Positions 26,062 to 35,097 of a DNA stretch of 64,000 nucleotides are shown here, piece by piece. The notes below the pieces were generated by a model. It was given only the letters and a program-made list of their open reading frames with translations. It had not been told where the DNA came from and did not search any database. Position numbers and translations under genes: made by a program. This DNA comes from Bacillota bacterium (lineage in GTDB: Bacteria; Bacillota; Sulfobacillia; Sulfobacillales; Sulfobacillaceae). The stretch is taken from NCBI GenBank assembly GCA_021797515.1, contig JAJZZP010000127.1, positions 62,001 through 126,000 on the forward strand. The letters are read 5' to 3'. Numbering within the stretch: position 1 is the stretch's first letter; every line of letters starts with the position of its first letter.

Positions 26062-27189
26062 ATGCCAGATACTGGATACAAGGCAGGACTTGAAGATGTC
26101 GTAGCCGGCACCTCAGATATCTGTTTTATTGATGGAAAAGAAGGAAGACTCGTTTATCGCGGGTACAACGTGGTGGATTTGGCTGAACGCACTAGTTTTG
26201 AAGAAGTAGTCTACCTCCTATGGAATGGCGAGTTGCCAAACCAAGAAGAATATTCGAAGTTTGCTCAATTACTGAAGAACAATCGCGAGTTGGCAAAACC
26301 GGTGATTGATATGATTGTGTCACTTCCTCAGAATACCTTGCCGATGGATGCGTTGCGAACCGCCGTAAGCTTGGCCGGCATTTATGATCCCGATGGTCAG
26401 GACATGTCAGTGGATGCCAATCATCGCAAGGCATTACGGCTAGTAGCTCAGATCCCGACGATGGTGGCATATTTTGAACGCCATCATCAAGGTAAGGAGT
26501 TAGTGCCGCCTAATTCGAAGTTAAGTCTAGCTGAAAATTTCTTGTACATGCTGCACGGCACCGAAGCTCCTCAGTCTCACGGACATATTTTCAACACAGC
26601 CTTAGTATTGCATGCTGACCACGAACTAAATGCTTCGACATTTTCTGCACGGGTGACCGCTGCCACATTATCCGACATGTATTCTTCGGTGACTTCTGCT
26701 GTAGGCACGTTGAAAGGGCCATTGCATGGAGGGGCTAACGAACAAGTGATGCATATGTTGGAAGAGATTGGTGATCAAGAAGCGGTTGAGAAGTGGGTGG
26801 TAAATGCGTTGGCCAAAAAACGCAAGATTATGGGATTTGGCCACCGGGTGTACCGGACAGAAGACCCGCGGGCCACGATTTTACGGCGGTTGTCCAAACA
26901 ATTAGGTGAAGAGGCAGGTACGTTGAAGTGGTACAACATGTTGCGAGAAGTCGAACGAGTGATTCACCAAAACAAAGAACTTTACCCCAATGTGGACTTT
27001 TTTTCGGGTTCGGTTTATGCCTCAATGGGCATTCCGATTGAAATCTTTACCCCCGTATTTGCTATAGCACGGACATCTGGCTGGACGGCTCATATTTTGG
27101 AACAATACAGCAATAACCGGATTATTCGCCCTCGGGCCGAATATACCGGGCCAACCCACAAAACCTTCAAAGCGCTGGCAGAGCGTTAA
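26062..27189 (+). CDS. gltA: Citrate synthase
   Basis: 375 aa, a type I short citrate synthase as in Firmicutes and archaea. Catalytic residues are in their motifs: PLHGGANEQVM (His), GFGHRVYRTEDPRA (His) and FFSGSVYASMGIP, with the family Asp region just before it. It condenses oxaloacetate and acetyl-CoA at the entry of the TCA cycle; 2-methylcitrate synthase activity cannot be excluded. ATG at 26062 follows AAAGGAGG by about 11 nt; an in-frame ATG at 26005 has no site. A terminator follows. Confidence 0.93.
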   Translation: MPDTGYKAGLEDVVAGTSDICFIDGKEGRLVYRGYNVVDLAERTSFEEVVYLLWNGELPNQEEYSKFAQLLKNNRELAKPVIDMIVSLPQNTLPMDALRTAVSLAGIYDPDGQDMSVDANHRKALRLVAQIPTMVAYFERHHQGKELVPPNSKLSLAENFLYMLHGTEAPQSHGHIFNTALVLHADHELNASTFSARVTAATLSDMYSSVTSAVGTLKGPLHGGANEQVMHMLEEIGDQEAVEKWVVNALAKKRKIMGFGHRVYRTEDPRATILRRLSKQLGEEAGTLKWYNMLREVERVIHQNKELYPNVDFFSGSVYASMGIPIEIFTPVFAIARTSGWTAHILEQYSNNRIIRPRAEYTGPTHKTFKALAER

Positions 27190-27200
27190 ATATCAAGATG

Positions 27201-27236
27201 AAGCAGCGACCCTCGTTTGAGGGCCGTTGCTTGTTA
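27201..27236 (+). terminator. Intrinsic terminator after citrate synthase
   Basis: AAGCAGCGACCCTC (27201-27214) pairs with GAGGGCCGTTGCTT (27219-27232) with one G-U and one mismatch and a GTTT loop, then TTGTT. It is 11 nt after the stop. Confidence 0.65.
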
Positions 27237-27239
27237 CGT

Positions 27240-28048
27240 ACGCGCTCCAATGGTGTCAGGTTGAGGATTGCGACGAGAATTCAGTTGCGGTAGGTCCATA
27301 AATTTGTCGAGGCGAACCTTGCACCCCGAGGTTTGTGGCTTATCGTTAAAACTCGGAACTTGGTTAGAAAAGCTCTTTCGGTTTTCCTCGGCCCCTCACG
27401 GAACGCGCAGATCTCACAAGATTTGTCTGCTTGGGGGGCGACTTCCGCCCCACGGACCGTAGACGCGTTTCCCAGGCTCCCTCCGGCAGAAGAAGGATGT
27501 GAGGGAACCTGTCCTGACGGTGGTGCCTTGAGCCTCAGTGTTACTGGAGCCTCATTACGATGCCCCGCAGCTTCTTTCGTTCCCGGGTGGCGACGGGGAG
27601 TTAGATTACGGTGATTCGGACAACAACGTCTGGCAATAACCAAACCGGGGCCATCAACTATGGGTGGTGCGATGCTAGTGTCTGCGTCATGACCCGTGTA
27701 ATTCGCTCCCAGGTACTCCCATCATGTCTCCGATAGCGAATTCATTCCATTGATGCTGCCCTGGCATCGATTGGCGCACGGCTTTGGGAACGTTCTCCCG
27801 GCGGACTTTGAGCCCGTCACGCCGCCTGATGGACACTGATGTCATACTGAGGTTGATACTTGAACCGCCAACGCCTTCTCGCAGGGCCTTGAGCTCAATG
27901 TCCGTGAGAAGCGCCCGATAATGAAACTGGTGGGTCACGCGGTTAAACTTGGCGTTCAAACCCGGTCACGGATAAACAGCAAATCTTTCACAACTATGCC
28001 CGCTCTAGGTGGAATGGGAATCGCTGGGAAGGGTGAATCCCAAGTTGT
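27240..28048. other. About 800 bp without recognisable gene
   Basis: Several short frames are open on both strands (for example 27333-27614 plus, 27281-27643 minus), but none has a good ribosome site or a product I recognise. The stretch is GC-rich with many short stop-free runs, which looks like old decayed coding DNA rather than a regulatory region. Confidence 0.5.
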
Positions 28049-29122
28049 CTACCATACGAAGGTCACGGAACCGGAGTAATTTCTGCCGCCGTCGCTCCAA
28101 GGATTGTTTGGGACGGTGGTTTGGACTTGGTACCAACCTGTTCCGGGGCCAAAACCCCCGCCGCCGTATCCTTGGATTCCGGGAGTTTGATCGGAGGACG
28201 CTGGCAGGTTTCCATAGACCGTATCCACGGTAATCGATCCGGTGTCTGAAACTGGGGCCGCTAGCAATTGCCCACCGTTTCCATAGAGACCGACCGTTTG
28301 CAGCGATTGCGGGTTCATCTGCGACAAAGGCACGCCGTTAGCTTGTACGTTGGTCATTACTGTTGATGATACCGGTGCCAAGGAATCCAACCCCGTTTGA
28401 CCCATGGGCACTTCCGTAATCCAATCAGCGGAAGTTTTCACCCCTAGAGCTTTTTCGGGCGACAAGGTGATCAGCTTATTGATGAGAGGCGTCGACGAAC
28501 CTTTTAATGTCAAGATCAAGCGCCATTGATCAGTGCCAGCAGGGACAATTTGTGCGGTGACCGCAGCTCCAGCAGGAATCGTGGCACTTTGCACGGCAGC
28601 GCGGGGAAGTTTTTCCCAAAACACGGTCGTTGTTGCGTTGCCCTGGTTATTGGCGGTGGTGATGGTTCCTACTTGAATGAGTTGTGAAGATTGGGCTCCG
28701 CCGAGTCCGATCCATTCAGCGATAGAACTTCCGGGTTGTGCGGCCTGGGTAAATCCAGGTGCTGTCCAGGACGCCTGAACACTTTGCTCGGAGTTTCCCA
28801 GTTGAACCACTCCTGCCCAGTTGGATGAAGGCGAATCTACGGTAACCGCCCCGCTTTGGCCACTTTGGGACCCAGAAGCAGGTGAGGTCGATGTATTTGG
28901 AATCGTAGTCGATTGCGGCGGTTGGGAGATCCAAGGATTCCCCGGGTTCGAGTTAGACGAGGAGCTAGACGGATTCCACTTGGCCTTCTTTATTATAAAA
29001 GAGGAGGGGGTGTGACCAGACGCTAACGGACTGTTTTGGGGCATCAAACGCCCAGCCTCAAATGCTCCGGCGGCAATGACAGCCACACCCAACAAGCTTA
29101 GAATTCGCTTTCCTGTAGACAT
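28049..29122 (-). CDS. G1-family (eqolisin) glutamic endopeptidase
   Basis: 357 aa with an N-terminal signal or anchor (ILSLLGVAVIAAGAFEAG), a Ser/Pro/Asn-rich linker to about residue 90, then the eqolisin domain beginning SSNWAGVVQ. The catalytic Gln is in SSQLIQVGT after EWIGLGG, and the catalytic Glu in ADWITEVPM. Such enzymes are acid-active proteases and fit an acidophile that secretes or surface-anchors proteases. ATG at 29122 was chosen for AAAAAAGGACG upstream and for placing the signal correctly; the frame reaches 29170. Monocistronic. Confidence 0.88.
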   Translation of the reverse strand: MSTGKRILSLLGVAVIAAGAFEAGRLMPQNSPLASGHTPSSFIIKKAKWNPSSSSSNSNPGNPWISQPPQSTTIPNTSTSPASGSQSGQSGAVTVDSPSSNWAGVVQLGNSEQSVQASWTAPGFTQAAQPGSSIAEWIGLGGAQSSQLIQVGTITTANNQGNATTTVFWEKLPRAAVQSATIPAGAAVTAQIVPAGTDQWRLILTLKGSSTPLINKLITLSPEKALGVKTSADWITEVPMGQTGLDSLAPVSSTVMTNVQANGVPLSQMNPQSLQTVGLYGNGGQLLAAPVSDTGSITVDTVYGNLPASSDQTPGIQGYGGGGFGPGTGWYQVQTTVPNNPWSDGGRNYSGSVTFVW

Positions 29123-29858
29123 CGCGTCATCACGTCCTTTTTTATACTGTACTGCAATTACATCGCTCAAATGTTGCCAAATCGTTACGAATTTCCCGAA
29201 TCCAAGAGAATTCAGCCCGTTCTCAGGTTCGTTACGGATGGTTTTTTTTCAAAGAAACACTATATCCAAGACAACAGAAAAAACCGGAAACATCTGTTCA
29301 CTATAGGAATAACCTGCAGTAAAATCCAATTGAGGTAACCGAGTGTTTGGCCATGATCTTCGAGTTCAGGCGGTGGTATTCGCAACAGAGTTGGTTGCCG
29401 ACCTATCGTGTCGGTAGAGGACGAGTGAGCCACCGCCGGTTCAAATACGGTGATGTCGTGGCGGTAGCCAGGCGAATCGGGCGATTTATTCCCGACGAAC
29501 CTAGATGGAACTGGGCATCTGACATCAGTCTGACATGGTGGCTCAGTACCTGGGATTGTCATCTCGTTATCTAGTGGATTCTGGATGGCTGGAATCCGGC
29601 ATCCAGATAAAATGGAGAGACTTGATCAATCTCGAATCCGGAGCCAGAAGCGGTCCGGTACCAAGGTGCCGAAACCATTAGCAAGCCCATAACCATGATA
29701 TTCGTGGCTCTGACTCCTTTTTCCATTAGCCTATCCCGGTTGCGGATGGGGGTTCTATGGAACTAAGACGATTTCTCGGTACAGTTCTCTTGCAAATAGT
29801 AATAGAATAGATAGCATGTGCTGAACAGTACCGATTCGTTGAAAGGAGAATGTGAAGG
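29123..29858. other. Intergenic region, no supported gene
   Basis: Open frames at 29260-29562 (minus) and 29347-29574 (plus) overlap each other and resemble nothing I know. A short imperfect repeat (TGGATTCTGGATGGCTGGAA) lies near 29575. AT-rich DNA before 29859 presumably holds the promoter of the methyltransferase gene. Confidence 0.4.
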
Positions 29859-30641
29859 ATGGCGGAAGATCGCCCACTTTGGATAGCTACTGCGGCTTCA
29901 GACAGTGCCATGAAAATGATGGCGGAAGGACTCAAACGCTCTAGCCAGCAGCATGATATGACAGAGTCTCCAATTTTTCAAGAAGTGGTTAAACATTTGG
30001 GGGAACAGCGCACGGTGGTCGATATTGGAGCAGGAGTTGGCCGGTTTAGTAAACCATTGGCTCAAGCAGGCTGCACAATTTCGGCAGTGGAACCTTCCGC
30101 TGAGATGCGAGCATATTTACAAACAATGATTCACGAGAATAACTTGGAAAACCGAGTGACAGTAGTGGCTGACTCCTGGCCTGCTCCCCATCCGCTCCGG
30201 GTTGAAGTTGCTTTGGGCGCATTTGTGATTCATTTTGCATCAGACCCCGTGGCTTTTGTGCGGGCCATGGATGCAGCGGCGACCCGACGGTGTATTTTGG
30301 CGGTGCATGTGGATCCTATGATGCCGTTTGTTCAGGAAATCTGGCCATATTTTCACCCGGATCAAGAGCCGCCGCAAATGGCGGTGTTTGCTGACATCTA
30401 CCCTAAACTGCTGGCAGCCGATATCGTAGCCGACGTGAAGATCATCCATGAATCGCGTGGACCAAGATTTCGTGATAAGACAAGCGTTCTAAATATGCTG
30501 ACCAATCGTTTGGACATTGCCGATGACGAACAGGCGGTGGCACGTTTGAACCAGCTGCTCCAAGAACACAGCGAGGTTTGGAAAAACCCTCGACCGACAA
30601 GGGTGGCAATTATATCATGGGAACCGCCCTCAGATGCCTGA
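29859..30641 (+). CDS. Class I SAM-dependent methyltransferase
   Basis: 260 aa with motif I VVDIGAGVGRFSKPLA at about residues 52-67 and motif post-I ISAVEPSAEM, followed by an acidic/hydrophobic motif II region (VEVALGAFVIHF). The substrate is not visible; the N-terminal SQQHDMTESPIFQEVVKHL resembles small-molecule methyltransferases. ATG follows GAAAGGAG at 10-12 nt. It stands alone. Confidence 0.85.
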   Translation: MAEDRPLWIATAASDSAMKMMAEGLKRSSQQHDMTESPIFQEVVKHLGEQRTVVDIGAGVGRFSKPLAQAGCTISAVEPSAEMRAYLQTMIHENNLENRVTVVADSWPAPHPLRVEVALGAFVIHFASDPVAFVRAMDAAATRRCILAVHVDPMMPFVQEIWPYFHPDQEPPQMAVFADIYPKLLAADIVADVKIIHESRGPRFRDKTSVLNMLTNRLDIADDEQAVARLNQLLQEHSEVWKNPRPTRVAIISWEPPSDA

Positions 30642-30873
30642 TTAGCCTGAATTTGGGGTATAGGGGTAGGGCGTGCGGGTTGTTCGTGTAGCGGTTAGAG
30701 GAGGCCAACCTAGACGAGACCCCGAACTTCTCATACTGCTTTTTCCGGTCGGTAATTGGCCCACATGACCATTAAAGTTGGCCCAGACAGCAATGTCTTT
30801 GATAAGATGTCCAAAGACGCAACGATTCCACACCAGGCGGGGCTATCGGATTGAAATGAACGAGGAGCCAAAA

Positions 30874-31347
30874 ATGGGATTGTATTCTCACGCGCCGGAG
30901 GGTTACGAGTGCCCATTTTGCCAGATTGTCTCCGGTGTAGAAAGGCCAAATCATGGAACGAAACAATGCGACATCGTCTATCAAAATGACCACGTGACTG
31001 CTTTTATCGCGAGCAAATGGTGGCCGAATAATAAAGGACATGTCTTGGTGGTGCCGAATCTTCATTTTGAGGGTATTTACGATCTTGAACTAGCGTGTGC
31101 TACAGAAATCCATCGTGCAGCTAAAATTGTCGCACTCGCTATGAAAAGCACGTACCGATGCAGTGGAATCTCGACCCGACAACATAACGAACCGGATGGC
31201 AATCAGGACGTCTGGCATTACCATCTGCATGTCTACCCGCGCTACAAAGACGACAATCTTTACCAGACCCGCAGTTATCAAACCGAACCCGATGAACGTC
31301 AGCCCTATGCCAGGAAGCTCCGGGACTGGATCGAAGCCAACTCTTAG
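30874..31347 (+). CDS. HIT-family nucleotide hydrolase/transferase
   Basis: 157 aa. The histidine triad reads WHYHLHVYPRY, with the N-terminal CPFCQIV zinc/turn and GHVLVVPNLHFEGIYDL typical of HIT proteins. It should hydrolyse or transfer nucleoside phosphoramidates or dinucleoside polyphosphates. ATG at 30874 has GAGGAG 7 nt upstream; the frame is open to 30778 without a site. Directly downstream lie two broken acetyltransferase genes. Confidence 0.88.
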   Translation: MGLYSHAPEGYECPFCQIVSGVERPNHGTKQCDIVYQNDHVTAFIASKWWPNNKGHVLVVPNLHFEGIYDLELACATEIHRAAKIVALAMKSTYRCSGISTRQHNEPDGNQDVWHYHLHVYPRYKDDNLYQTRSYQTEPDERQPYARKLRDWIEANS

Positions 31348-31354
31348 CCACGTC

Positions 31355-31855
31355 ATGGCGACCAAAAAACACGTGTTGCGACCAGGGGAGACCAACGAGA
31401 TAGCAGACATTGTACCCTATCACACGGATGACGAACCAGGTCGTCAATTCTTATTGCAGTAAATATTCGCGGAAGATCAATCCTCTAAGCAACATTATCG
31501 CCTGACCACGTCTCTCAGATCTTTTGTGGCACGAAGTCATGGGCACATAATCGGCGTGGGTACGGTGTGGAACAATTCGATGCATCCATACACAGCCTGA
31601 TGTACCGTGGCCGTTCACCACACATATCGTGGTCGCGGGATTGATGATAAGATTTTAGATGTACTCTATCGGTCTGCCAACAGCATCCCGTTGACTACGT
31701 TATTATGGAAACCGGAAATTCCTGCACTAAGATTTGCGAGGGAAAATGGATTTAAGGGAATTCTGGAGCACCTATACCACCGAGCTTCGCTTATCCCCAA
31801 AAAATATATTGGCGATGCCAAGTTTGGACAACCAGGCATTCGGTGGCGACTATGA
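31355..31855 (+). pseudogene. GNAT acetyltransferase pseudogene 1
   Basis: A single frame from ATG 31355 reads as a GNAT protein but is broken by TAA at about 31460 and TGA at about 31600. Before the first stop is MATKKHVLRPGETNEIADIV; between the stops, VARSHGHIIGVGTVWNN; after them, the acetyl-CoA loop region HHTYRGRGIDDKILDVLY and LRFARENGFK. All pieces share one frame, so nonsense mutations alone inactivated it. Confidence 0.65.
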
Positions 31856-32309
31856 CGTAAATTCCATCCCCCACGAGGAGTGGAGGGCAATCAAGATGGC
31901 CTACTTCGACCCCGCGGAGACTTCGACTGCAGACCAGATTGGCGACGGGTTCATTGCGGGAAGGCGTAATCCACCCACGCGTGCACACATCTTACGTTTC
32001 CTCGAAAAAGTCGTCACATCGCGTCCACCTTGGATGAATCCACGGGCCTGGTAGTGCGGTTTATTACCGCCATTTCCGATGGAGTATTTGGTAGCATGCA
32101 TTCCGCTGTTGGAATTGGAAGTGCTTCCGACCTACCGGAATCAAGGAATAGGGCATACGTTGGTTCGCCGGATGCTCGAGATCCTTTCGGACATTTATAG
32201 GGTGGAGGTGGACTGCGATCCTGCTCTACACCCATTTTACGACGGACCCCTTGCTGACCATGTCGATACGGAATTATTCACACCAAGCCTGACGTACTGG
32301 CCCCTATGA
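31815..32309 (+). pseudogene. GNAT acetyltransferase pseudogene 2
   Basis: Starting near ATG 31815 the frame reads GGDYDVNSIPHEEWRAIKM to a TAG at 32052. A different frame then gives RFITAISDGVFGS, and a third gives VLPTYRNQGIGHTLVRRMLE and VEVDCDPALHPFY, the acetyl-CoA pyrophosphate loop and C-terminal strand of a GNAT enzyme. At least two frameshifts are needed. It overlaps the end of pseudogene 1 in another frame. Confidence 0.65.
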
Positions 32310-32583
32310 TGCCGTTAAGGTTAGGGCCAAGTGGTGGGGAGCGAGCTATCCTGCACGACCGTGCCACAATTTGGAGGCTCTGATTGAGGAGTTGCGGTGT
32401 TGGATCGACGGCGGTCGCATGAAGATTTCACGTCTACCGTATTGAGAGGAGGTTCTCCCATGGCGATGGCCCAGCGGACGATCGGAGAGCGTTGAAAGAG
32501 CCTCGGAGCTGTCGTCATGTCACGCGTGGGATGCTGGTCAGCTGGCTTCAGACCGGGCATTGGAATGATTTTATATCATGAAA

Positions 32584-32592
32584 TGGTATAAA
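32584..32592 (+). promoter_or_regulatory. Extended -10 element before AAA ATPase
   Basis: TGGTATAAA matches an extended -10 (TGnTATAAT) about 40 nt before the GTG at 32632. A second TATAAT at 32609-32614 is too close to give a leader with the ribosome site, so the first is the better candidate. Confidence 0.35.
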
Positions 32593-32631
32593 TACGGACG
32601 ATTTGCGGTATAATTGGCCGAGGTGATGTGG

Positions 32632-33741
32632 GTGAATCGTTATTTTCCCGTCGGCGGCCCCGTTTCGGAAGATGACATCATCGACCGTGAATTGTTCCTT
32701 GAAGGGATTACCCGTCGCTTACGTGACGGGCAGAACCTATTGCTCGCAGGTCCCAGACGCATTGGAAAAACGTCATTGGCCTTAGAGGTTTTGAGACGCT
32801 TACGTCGTGAGGGGCATGATGTGGCGCTGGTTGACATGTTTGGCATTACCTCGGCTCGGGAATTGGCAGAGCACCTGGCCGACGCACTACTCGAAAATCG
32901 GACCGGCATTCAGCGCACGGTAGAGAGAATCCGGGACATGGTGCGCAGCGCCTCACCAGCCGAGGTGCGAGTTTCTGTCCAGGGAATCGAGTTGGGTATG
33001 TCCTTTGCTCGCCGCCATGGCTCTGACCTGGATTTGCTGGAAGAGGCGTTAGGGATTACCGATAAAATGGCGAGAAGTTCAAATAGGCGGGTGATTCTCG
33101 TCTTCGATGAATTTCAAGAACTGGCTCGGATTGACTCCAATCTTCATAAAATCTTGCGGAGCCATCTTCAACAAAAGCCACACATCAGTTGTCTCTTTCT
33201 CGGATCTAAACCGACTTTGTTAGACCAATTATTTTCTCACGGCAATGAGGCATTTTTTCGCTATGCGGTTTCTTTACCGGTTCCAGAAATTCCTCCAAAT
33301 GCATGGTCCCACTACTTGGTTCGAAAGTTCTTCGAGCGAGGCATCTCTATAACACAAGCGGAGGTTGGAGCCCTTTTGAAAATAACCGGTGGTCACCCCC
33401 AAGATACCATGTTGGTGGCATCGGAAGCGTATTACGTTCTTATGGAGATTAATTGCCACGTGGTGAACCTGACAGTACTGGAAATCGCGTACCAGCGTGC
33501 ACTCGAAAGTCTCATGCGGGCATTTGAGGAGCTTTGGGGTGGTCTAAGTGAACACCGCGGGGCACAACAACTGATTAAAAAAGTAGCAAGCGGAGAGCGG
33601 CCATATAGCAAAAATGCCTCGCCGGCCCGCGTGGGCCGGATCTTGGCCTACGTCATGAGTCAAGGTATTTTAGTGAAGGTGGGGCGCGGGCAGTACGAAT
33701 TTTTGGAGCCGATGTTTCGCGATTACGTAAGCAGACTGTGA
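32632..33741 (+). CDS. Archaeal-type AAA ATPase with C-terminal winged helix
   Basis: 369 aa from GTG 32632 (GAGGTGATG site just upstream; in-frame ATG 32626 and TTG 32614 are alternatives). STAND-like P-loop ATPase: GPRRIGKTSLALEVLRRL (Walker A), VILVFDEFQEL (Walker B), then FLGSKPTLLDQLF (sensor). The C-terminal SPARVGRILAYVMSQGIL and FLEPMFRDYVSRL look like the DUF234-type winged helix of archaeal ATPases. Such proteins are common in archaea and thermoacidophiles and often linked to mobile DNA or toxin-like systems. It sits between degraded genes and an IS607 element. Confidence 0.8.
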   Translation: MNRYFPVGGPVSEDDIIDRELFLEGITRRLRDGQNLLLAGPRRIGKTSLALEVLRRLRREGHDVALVDMFGITSARELAEHLADALLENRTGIQRTVERIRDMVRSASPAEVRVSVQGIELGMSFARRHGSDLDLLEEALGITDKMARSSNRRVILVFDEFQELARIDSNLHKILRSHLQQKPHISCLFLGSKPTLLDQLFSHGNEAFFRYAVSLPVPEIPPNAWSHYLVRKFFERGISITQAEVGALLKITGGHPQDTMLVASEAYYVLMEINCHVVNLTVLEIAYQRALESLMRAFEELWGGLSEHRGAQQLIKKVASGERPYSKNASPARVGRILAYVMSQGILVKVGRGQYEFLEPMFRDYVSRL

Positions 33742-34468
33742 AAGAGGTGCAGACTATGGATTGGTTTGCACGACGTGGGATGAAGAGGCTCTGAGGGCGG
33801 GCATCAGCGAAGAATTTACGGACTTGACATTCACTCTGCCAATCTCACAACGATTTCAGACCTCTTTAACAGGTATCGTGTAACGCGGCAGATAATGCAG
33901 AAGCCATGATTCTGGTTCCGGAGACGTTCACGGTGAAAGTCCATGCGAAATGTCCTGCCGACCTTACGATGACGGCCAGGCAATGAATTCTCCCGCCGCC
34001 TAACCCTGATGGGTTGTCCATCTAAAATAGGCGAGGACTTAGGCGGGGGGAGAGTTTATTCTTCATCATGTCAACACGGTCAGCTTCGAGGCGCACAGGA
34101 ATTATTCGATTCATGACTGGGTGATTAATGCCTTGCGTATGCGTCCGGATCATAGTCGGGGCGGTTCGGGGGGATAAGGCCATGGAATTAATCGAGGCGA
34201 TGTCTACGGACCAAGCGGTACCCTTGATATAGGGGTTTGTGAAGTAAACGACCGAAAACTGCAATAGAATCCACAATCCCTTGTGCCACCCGGGTTTCAG
34301 CGATTAAGGCCGACATGCTCGCAGAGGGCGGACTGCAGCGCATTCTGCTGTTTTCACGTGAGGGGAACCCAAATACGCCCGATTGGGCCGCTTAAACGGC
34401 TTAACAAGGGGGTTTTAACAGTTTCTTAAAACTTTATCTATGGTTATTCATCGTTGTATCATTATGGT
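33742..34468. other. Region between ATPase and IS607, no supported gene
   Basis: A 12-codon frame at 33756 (MDWFARRGMKRL) is the only ORF close to the ATPase end. Near 33990-34050 the sequences CCGCCTAA and TTAGGCGG face each other about 35 nt apart and could form a stem or mark the left boundary of the IS element. Otherwise nothing is recognised. Confidence 0.4.
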
Positions 34469-35097
34469 ATGAATCGAAAACTTGTGGGCATTAGGGAAGC
34501 AGCCAAGTTTTTGGGGGTCACCCCGTCGACATTGCGACGCTGGAACACGAAGGAACGTTGATGCCCGATGAACGGACACCGGGTGGCTATCGGCGTTATG
34601 ACTGAGCGCGGATACGACCCGAACAGTTTCATCGTCACGCTGCCTTGCGCAAAACCATCGCTTATGCGCGCGTATCGAGTCATGACCAGAAAGACGATCT
34701 CGAACGGCAAAAGCAGGTGCTGGAACTCTACGGTGCCCGCCAAGGCTGGACGTTTGAGGTCGTGGCCGACCTCGGGTCGGGGATGAATGATCACAAAAAG
34801 GGCCTCAAACGACTGCTCCACGATATCCTGGCCGACCGCATCGGGCGGCTCGTCATCACGCACACAGATCGACTCCTGCGCTTTGGCGCGGCACTGGTGT
34901 TCGCCATTTGTGAAGCGAAGCACATCGAGGTCGTGATCCTCAACCAAGGCGAAGACACGGCCTTTGAGGAAGAGTCGGCGCAGGATGTCCTGGAGATCAT
35001 CACGGTCTTTTCGGCGCGGCTCTATGGGAGTCGCGCGCGGAAGAACCAACAATTGTTAGACGGCGTGAAACACGCCGTGGAGGAGGCATCGTCATGA
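34469..35097 (+). pseudogene. tnpA: IS607-type TnpA serine recombinase, disrupted
   Basis: The MerR-like DNA-binding start MNRKLVGIREAAKFLGVTPS begins at ATG 34469 and is followed by TLRRW. One base is missing after that Trp codon (about 34543), so the next part, EHEGTLMPDERTPGGYRRYD, is in another frame. That frame meets TGA at 34603-34605, then continues RIRPEQFHRHAALRKTIAYA and RVSSHDQKDDLERQ, the serine recombinase catalytic domain, to 35097. From 34645 the catalytic domain alone could still be made (150 aa), but without DNA binding. It overlaps tnpB by 4 nt (ATGA). Confidence 0.85.

Noticed and set aside
27281-27643. 120-codon minus-strand frame
   Set aside because: No ribosome site, odd composition, overlapped by an equally open plus-strand frame; no family recognised.
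34462-35052. 196-codon minus-strand frame opposite tnpA
   Set aside because: High GC makes the complementary strand open; the plus strand has unmistakable serine recombinase motifs.
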